Source: Hymenopellis radicata
Taxonomy: Eukaryota; Basidiomycota; Agaricomycetes; Agaricales; Physalacriaceae
DNA: 64,000 nt
Reading direction: 5' to 3'
Assembly (NCBI GenBank): GCA_015501595.1
Contig: JADNRX010000013.1
Coordinates: 186,001 to 250,000 of the forward strand
Within the stretch, counting starts at the first letter, position 1, and every line of letters starts with the position of its first letter. Below are positions 58,395-64,000 of this stretch, piece by piece. Below the pieces are notes generated by a model. It worked only from the letters and a program-made list of their open reading frames with translations, was not told the DNA's origin and searched no databases. The translations under genes were made by a program, and so were the position numbers.

Positions 58395-59332
58395 ATGGCA
58401 GCAACGTCGGCCACGACGGCGGCCAAAAAAGTGGTCGAAACAGCGGTGCAGACATTCAGCAAGGCTGGCTCTCTAACGCAGTTTGGTGTCCCTTCGCTAG
58501 CCCCGCGCGGGCTGAGAAAAGACCCTAAAAGCCGGCTACCTGTGACGCCCACCAAAGTTGTCCTGCACGAATATGCACCTAGTCGCTACGAGGACCATTA
58601 CTACACCACTGTCCGCGACGATGTGATGTACATGAACTACACACATGAGCGCGTACCACGTCCACCTCGACGAGAAATCCGTCTCAAATTCGACCCAGAG
58701 GATCCGTATTCAAAGTACAGGAAAAACTTCTCGGTCGGAGGTGACGCCCAGGTTGTCCGCGAGCTGCCACCGCCAGATACGCCAGAGAATGTCACGCGTT
58801 TAGAACGGATACAGATCCACACCATGGTCAAGCAGGCAGTACAGAGTCGACAGGAGCTTGTCGGTGCTATCATGGCGGTGCGGGCACTGTCGGGCGAGAC
58901 GTCCAAGGGAGGCGGGTTGCATGCGGTCGAAGGTGTACAGATCACCAAGGGCAAGCGCCCAGTCGGTGGTTGGATTCGCCCAAACATTCCGGTCGGAGCC
59001 AAAGTCGATTTGAAGGGTCACAGCATGTACGAGTTCATGTCGACATTGGTGGACTTTGTGCTGCCGCGGTTGCGCGACTTTGACGGGGTTGAATTGCCGT
59101 ATGCTGGCTCGAATATGCACAAAATGAGCTCAGTGTCGGGAGTTGTCGCGATGGGACTGCCGCCAGAGGCGATGCAATTTTTCCCGCAGATCGAGGTCAA
59201 TGTCGACGCCTACCCCGCCAGTACGGAATGCACATACATTTTGTGACGAATGCGACGGGTGTTGGGGCGCAGGACCGTGCGCGCGCCCTGCTATCAGGCT
59301 TCCAAATACCATTTACTCGTACTAGTAGATGA
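58395..59332 (+). CDS. MRPL7: Mitochondrial large-subunit ribosomal protein uL5m, with a frame break
   Basis: A single exon. The N-terminal Ala/Thr/Lys-rich segment is presequence-like. The core reads RLERIQIHTMVKQAVQSRQE, LVGAIMAVRALSGETSKGGG, GKRPVGGWIRPNIPVGAKVD, GHSMYEFMSTLVDFVLPRLR and GVVAMGLPPEAMQFFPQIEV, the L5 fold. At about 59217-59219 (CCGCCAGTACGG) one base must be added so that DAYP is followed by QYGMHIHFVTNATGVGAQDR and LLSGFQIPFTRT, stop 59330-59332. As written it stops at 59246 in a frame reading STECTYIL, losing the conserved last strand. Confidence 0.88.
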
Positions 59333-59484
59333 AAAAATTATTATGCCTGGACCAATTAATCAATCGTTGTTAACTGCGTGTGACGGCGTGACCTCAAGAC
59401 TTGACACTGACCGACCATTATGGCCTGCTGAATACTGCCGACAACGACGACGACATCCCAGTTTTCAGACAAATCAGCACAGCG

Positions 59485-60934
59485 ATGGTCGACGACAAAT
59501 GGATAGGCCTCGCGCTGGCTGTGTCCGGCTCAGCTGCCATCGGCGCCTCCTCAATCATCACCAAAAAGGTGTGCCCATTCATTCACGCAGGTCCCGCGCT
59601 TCGCTTCATACCCACTTAAGGGTCTCAATGCCTCCGCTGACGCGACATATGGTGGTGTCGCCGCCTCCGACAACATGACCTATCTCAAGAATCCAGTCTG
59701 GTGGGCAGGAATGACAACGTGTGCGTGATCCCGGCATTCTGGGGTAGCCTCATTTATTCACTTTTTCGCAGTGGTTCTAGGAGAGAGTACGGCTGCCTCT
59801 GATTTCACAGAGCTTTACTGATTACATTGTAGCTGCTAATTTTCTCGCATATATATTCGCCCCGCCCATACTGGTGACGCCGCTTGGTGCACTGAGCGTC
59901 CTCATTGGTGCCATCCTTGCTTCATTCCTGCTCAAAGAGCGCCTTGGTCACCTCGGACGGCTAGGTTGCGCACTCGCTCTCATTGGATCCCTCATCATCG
60001 TACTGCATGCCCCCGAAGACAAACCCGTCGAGACCGTGGACGAAATATTGGAGTATGCTGTCCATCCAGGTAAGCCGTTCGGCTACGTGGATACCATTTT
60101 CTTAACTTCTCTAGGCTTCCTGCTATACGTTTTCACTGTTCTAGTCGTCTCCCTCGTCATGATATACATTGTCGTCCCCGTACACGGTCGCACCAATCCC
60201 TCGGTGTACATATCCATCTGTTCCCTCGTTGGCTCCGTCTCCGTGATGTCCATCAAAGGCTTTGGGGTTGCTGTCAAACTCACGTTCAGCGGCAACAATC
60301 AATTCCTGCGGCCGAGTACATATGTCTTTGGCGTCGTCACAGTTCTATGCATCGTTGTGCAGATGAATTACTACAACAAATCGCTGGACACGTTCTCAGT
60401 GAACATGTGCGTTTCTCTCCATCCCCTTCTTTAGCCATTGCTTACGTTTTTTCATGCAGAGTTAATCCGTTGTATTACGTCGGCTTCTCCTCCGCGACCA
60501 TCCTCGCATCCCTCATTCTATTCCAAGGCTTTAACACCACCGATGCCACCAACACCATTAGTCTCATCGCCGGATTTGTGGTCATCTTCCTCGGCGTGCA
60601 CATTCTCAACCTTTCTCGTGATTCGAATGCTGCGCTTGAACTGAATGGTTATACGGCACCGCCGACGGAAGACCGCTTCGTTCCAAGTCATCGAACACTG
60701 ACTGGTAGACTATCTATAGATGGATGGCATGGAATAGTGGATGCGCCGCCGGAGACTCCCCGCACGGCAACTGGTGGACGGCGGTACCATTCCACCACAC
60801 TTTTTGATGGAACAGAGCATGTGGGATTGTCTGACCTTCGGGAAGAGGACGAAGAAACGGAGGATGATGATGATGACGATGACGATGAACGGACACATTT
60901 ACACAAACCGCAGATGCAAGCATCCAACCAGTGA
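59485..60934 (+). CDS. NIPA-type magnesium transporter (DUF803)
   Basis: Polytopic membrane protein of the NIPA/DMT group. The start at 59485 (MVDDKWIGLALAVSGSAAIG) leads to SSIITKKGL across an intron, the family's first helix signature. Then follow YLKNPVWWAGMTT, ANFLAYIFAPPILVTPLGAL, SVLIGAILASFLLKERLGHL, GSLIIVLHAPEDKPVETVDE, VYISICSLVGSVSVMSIKGF, VNPLYYVGFSSATILASLIL and GFVVIFLGVHILNLSRDS. The cytosolic C-terminus is acidic, EEDEETEDDDDDDDDE coded by GATGAT repeats. Five exons. Mg2+ transport is inferred from the family. Confidence 0.88.
60862..60888 (+). repeat. (GAT/GAC)n low-complexity run
   Basis: Consecutive Asp codons in the C-terminal tail of the NIPA-type transporter. Confidence 0.8.
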
Positions 60935-61117
60935 GATGTAAATTATCTGTGATACCATTTTTAACGCTGTTTTCTATTTTTTGTCTGGTACAATAATTGT
61001 CGATACCCATATAATCATAGGGTTTCAAGTAATGGATGGGGTAATGGATCAACTTCGCTCGACTCTTCTTTTCAGAAACCCCTTTCCAGTGGGCAAATAG
61101 GCTGACTCTAATATAAT

Positions 61118-63130
61118 CTACATGCGATCCAAAGGTCGAATACTGAGTAAGCGCATAGCAGCACCAAGTACATCCCTCGCCGACTCGTACATCCACATCC
61201 TAGCGCGAGCTTTCTCAATGTCCTCCTCGCCTTTGACGACCACTGTCTCCCACGCACTGGAGATCGCATGTGCTAGACGGAACGCAAATGTCACTACCCC
61301 ACTTGGTTCATGCGTCTTCAGCGCGACCTTGACCACATCAGGATATGTTCCAATGAGGAACACGATGTCCCTTGCGTGTTGGCTCTGCGTCAGGGTCTCG
61401 ATGTCGATCTGGGACGGTGCAGGGAGTGGAAGGAGATGGGGATTTTTTCGCCCAATCGATGCGAGTCGGACGTGGGCATATTGAAGATAAGGACCGGTGT
61501 CACCTTCGAAGGACTTCATCCTGTCCCAATTGAAGGTATAGTTGTTGATACTATTGGGGATGAGGATCGTGAGTATGGACTCGTGCAGAGGATCAACGTA
61601 CCGTTTCGCAGCCATATCCTGAATCTTGACGCCAGTGATGCCTATTTCAAGACTTGTTGTCTCGGGGTCTTCAATGGCGGCGTACTTGTCTTCATTTGTC
61701 CTCATCTGGGCGTGCATGACACTTGCGGCCTCCCGGATAATCTGGTCGAGGAAGACAACGGTGCCTCGGCGCGTGCTCATGCCCTGCACCAACCCGTAGT
61801 TGACGTGCTCGAGGTCAGATGCCCATGGGAATTCCATGAGGCTAAGCACCTTGAAGAACTGCTTCAGGTGGAGATCCTGCTGTGAGGAGACGACGTAGAT
61901 CATCTTGTCAAACTTGTACTTCTCATATCGCTCGATGGCGCCGCCAATATCTCGGGTGAGGTATATCGAGGTGCCGTCTACAACGTAGATTAGAATAGAA
62001 AGGGATCGGATTATGAAAGCTACCTTTTTTGCGCAAGACGGCGCTGCCCAATTTCCACTTTTCGAGATCAACGATCTTGGCACCCTCCACGTCTGAAATC
62101 AGTCCCATTTTATCTAGACGCTCGAGAGCTTTGTCCTGCCACTCCTTGCCAACCATACTCTCGCCAGTGTACACGTCGAACGCGACATTGAGACGCTCGT
62201 ATTCTTCCGCATACTTTTTGACACTCATCTCCCGCCATACCCGCCAGTCCTTGAGGGCGTCTTCATCTCCATCCTCCATACGCTTGAACCACCGAGCAGC
62301 CTCGGTCTTTACCTCTGGATTTGCTTCGGCCTCCTTGTTCACCTTGACATATACATCGAAAAGATGTTTTATAGCGTCCTTTTCGAGTTCTTCGCGAGAA
62401 CCGTACTTTTCGAAGCCTGTGGCGATCAGACCAAACTAAAAGAGGTGTGAGCTATAGTCAAAGGACTAGATGGGTAGCTTGCCTGTGTGCCCCAATCACC
62501 GAGGTAATTCATGGAAATGACGTCCCAGCCGCAGGTTTTGTAGAGATTTGCCAGAAAGGCGCCAATAATGGTACTTCGAAGATGGCCGACATGGAAGGAT
62601 TTGGCGATATTGGGTGAGGAGTACTCGATGATGATCTTCTTCCCTTGGCCGGACGTGTTGGTGCCGTATTCTGGCTTGCCAGAGGGTGTATTGTATGTTA
62701 ACGTATGGATCTGGTCGAGGATGTTGCGAATCATGGTAGTCGTGTTGAGTTGAAAGTGCAGAAAGGCCTTGTCGTGGGTGACTGAGGCGACATATTCATC
62801 GGCTTCAAACTAGACAATTATTGACGGAAATGAGGCCAACAAGAATACACTCACTTTCTCGATAACTTTGGATGCGATTTCGTCGACTTTTCCGGGGAGG
62901 CGGAAACGGGGTAGAGCAATGGTGAAATCGACGCCCTTTTTACCATAATCGACACCAGAATAGGCCTGTTCAAGGGAGAGCTGAGGCAGGGCGTCGGCGA
63001 CCTTTTTAGCAATAGAGGTACGGAAAAGATCCAAGGCGCATCGCGAGGGATCCGTGTCGGGGACGTGTGGCAGCGAGGAGGCCATTCTGCGGAAAGGCAG
63101 GCGATGCAAGGAGCGAAAGAAGAAAGCCAC
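61118..63130 (-). CDS. Arginyl-tRNA synthetase (class Ia)
   Basis: Start 63130 gives [20 protein letters not shown]; a second ATG ([12 protein letters not shown]) lies 15 codons on. The N-terminal ArgRS domain is followed by the HIGH-type motif [20 protein letters not shown] and NYLGDWGTQ, joined by introns to [20 protein letters not shown]. Later come [38 protein letters not shown] (KMSKS equivalent, degenerate as usual in ArgRS), the anticodon-binding helices [20 protein letters not shown], and the universal C-terminus [15 protein letters not shown], stop 61118. Five exons, no frame problem. The first ATG adds a basic presequence-like stretch, so one gene might serve cytosol and mitochondria. 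Confidence 0.94.
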
Positions 63131-63183
63131 AATGAGTCACGGAAGTAGAAAACTGCAAGCTACCATATTGGGAATACACCACC

Positions 63184-64000
63184 ATGAGATGGACCACCAT
63201 CCTACTGGCGTGCCTGCCTCCAGCTCGCGCCCTCTGGCCCTTTGGTCACGACCGCTTCCACGGAAATTCCCTCGTCGACGCTGGCGCACGGGGCATTCTT
63301 ACCGGCGAGCGCGCAGTCGCGTTTGGTGACTTTAATGGCGACCAGTTGTCCGTCTCTATGCTCTATTCTTGGCCGTTGACTGACCACCATGCAGCTTGGA
63401 TATCCTTATGCTCGACGCCGACCAACAAACGATGATTGTATACCTCTGGGACCACAGTACGTCGCCTGTCTATTCAACTTCATGCCTAACACCGCCCATA
63501 GTGGCATTCGAATTCACCCAGTCCTCATCATTAAAGCACTCGGCAAAGATATACAACGTCGTACCGGGCGATTTTACTCATTCCGGTAAACTGGATCTGC
63601 TTGTCATGAGCGCAAGTAGCTCTTCGTCTAAAGCAATGGACATGTTTGTTTATCCCGCCTTGGTCACTGGAGGCTTTGGTACGTACAACACCTTCTCGAT
63701 ACCTTCTCTGACGTCCCATAGACACCAACCCCATCGCCATCCAATCTTCTACTCTCGCGCAGCCCATCCCAATCGACCTTGATGGAGATATGAAGATTGA
63801 CCTGTTGGGTGTTCCTGCCGACTCCACAGAAAAACTACAGGCGTGGCAAAACGTCTGGAATACCTCAAGTAAAGGCGGAGCACTGTTCAGCATGTAGGCC
63901 ACCGCGTCCGCTCTGACATGACACTTGACGAATTCACTGCCAGTATTGACCCCTCTTTCGATGGCCAGCACTGTACACTGGCTAACCCCCACAGTAATGC
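63184..64000 (+). CDS. ITFG1/TIP-like FG-GAP membrane protein, 5' part
   Basis: A start at 63184 (MRWTTILLACLPPARALWPF) gives a signal peptide. FG-GAP (integrin alpha beta-propeller) repeats follow over several exons: VAFGDFNGDQ, LDILMLDADQQTMIVYLWDH, YNVVPGDFTHSGKLDLLVMS and IDLDGDMKIDLLGVPADS, with the repeated D-x-D/N-x-D calcium-loop pattern. The gene runs off the right edge, so the expected C-terminal membrane segment is not seen. The homologous animal protein is called T-cell immunomodulatory protein; the fungal role is unknown. Divergent from arginyl-tRNA synthetase over 53 bp. Confidence 0.8.

Overview
This is nuclear DNA of a filamentous basidiomycete. Genes are dense on both strands, almost all carry several 45-60 bp GT-AG introns, and conserved proteins are of basidiomycete type (PMT2, RPD3-type deacetylase, mago, TPS1, ILV5). 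Paralogous P-loop ATPases of the CRN/RHS kind, F-box genes and degraded inserts suggest an Agaricomycete, perhaps a Rhizoctonia/Ceratobasidium relative; that placement is inference. No tRNA, rRNA or CRISPR array was seen.

Layout. 1-7.1 kb is accessory: a CRN/RHS-like P-loop ATPase gene split by a ~1 kb insertion with 109-bp terminal direct repeats, an intact membrane-anchored FAD monooxygenase and a decayed partial copy of it. 7.1-10.1 kb holds divergent RML2 and MAK5. 10.1-17.3 kb is a rearranged island: a broken F-box gene sits between two copies of a segment made of the MAK5 tail and the tail of the next, convergent ATPase gene. 17.3-26.8 kb is housekeeping: ETR1, a basic-region protein, RSM23 (mS29) divergent from PRE1, KRS1 and TPS1. 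27-31 kb has small genes, including a secreted guanyl-specific ribonuclease. 31.2-37 kb carries PMT2 and a PCL/CLG1-like cyclin. 37.6-43.9 kb has RSM10 (uS10m), then five co-oriented minus-strand genes: RPP1, MAK11, SMD1, a Maf pyrophosphatase and ADE8. 44.4-53.1 kb has an F-box gene, mago, an RPD3-type deacetylase, LPD1 and an ING/PHD gene. 53.6-56.0 kb is a dead short-chain dehydrogenase gene split by a second insertion, whose ends are rich in the palindrome CTACGTAG. 56.3-64 kb has ILV5, uL5m, a NIPA-type Mg transporter, arginyl-tRNA synthetase and the start of an ITFG1/TIP-like FG-GAP gene.

Gene logic. Protein synthesis dominates: cytosolic and mitochondrial ribosomal proteins, two 60S assembly factors, two aminoacyl-tRNA synthetases, an Sm protein and an exon-junction protein. 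I see no metabolic gene cluster.

Caution. At least nine single-base frame breaks lie in conserved, mostly essential genes (PRE1, RSM10, ADE8, Maf, RPD3, ING, ILV5 twice, uL5m), each healed by restoring or removing one base. I read these mainly as assembly indels, so CDS coordinates there describe the gene and not one open frame. Exon joins were done by eye.
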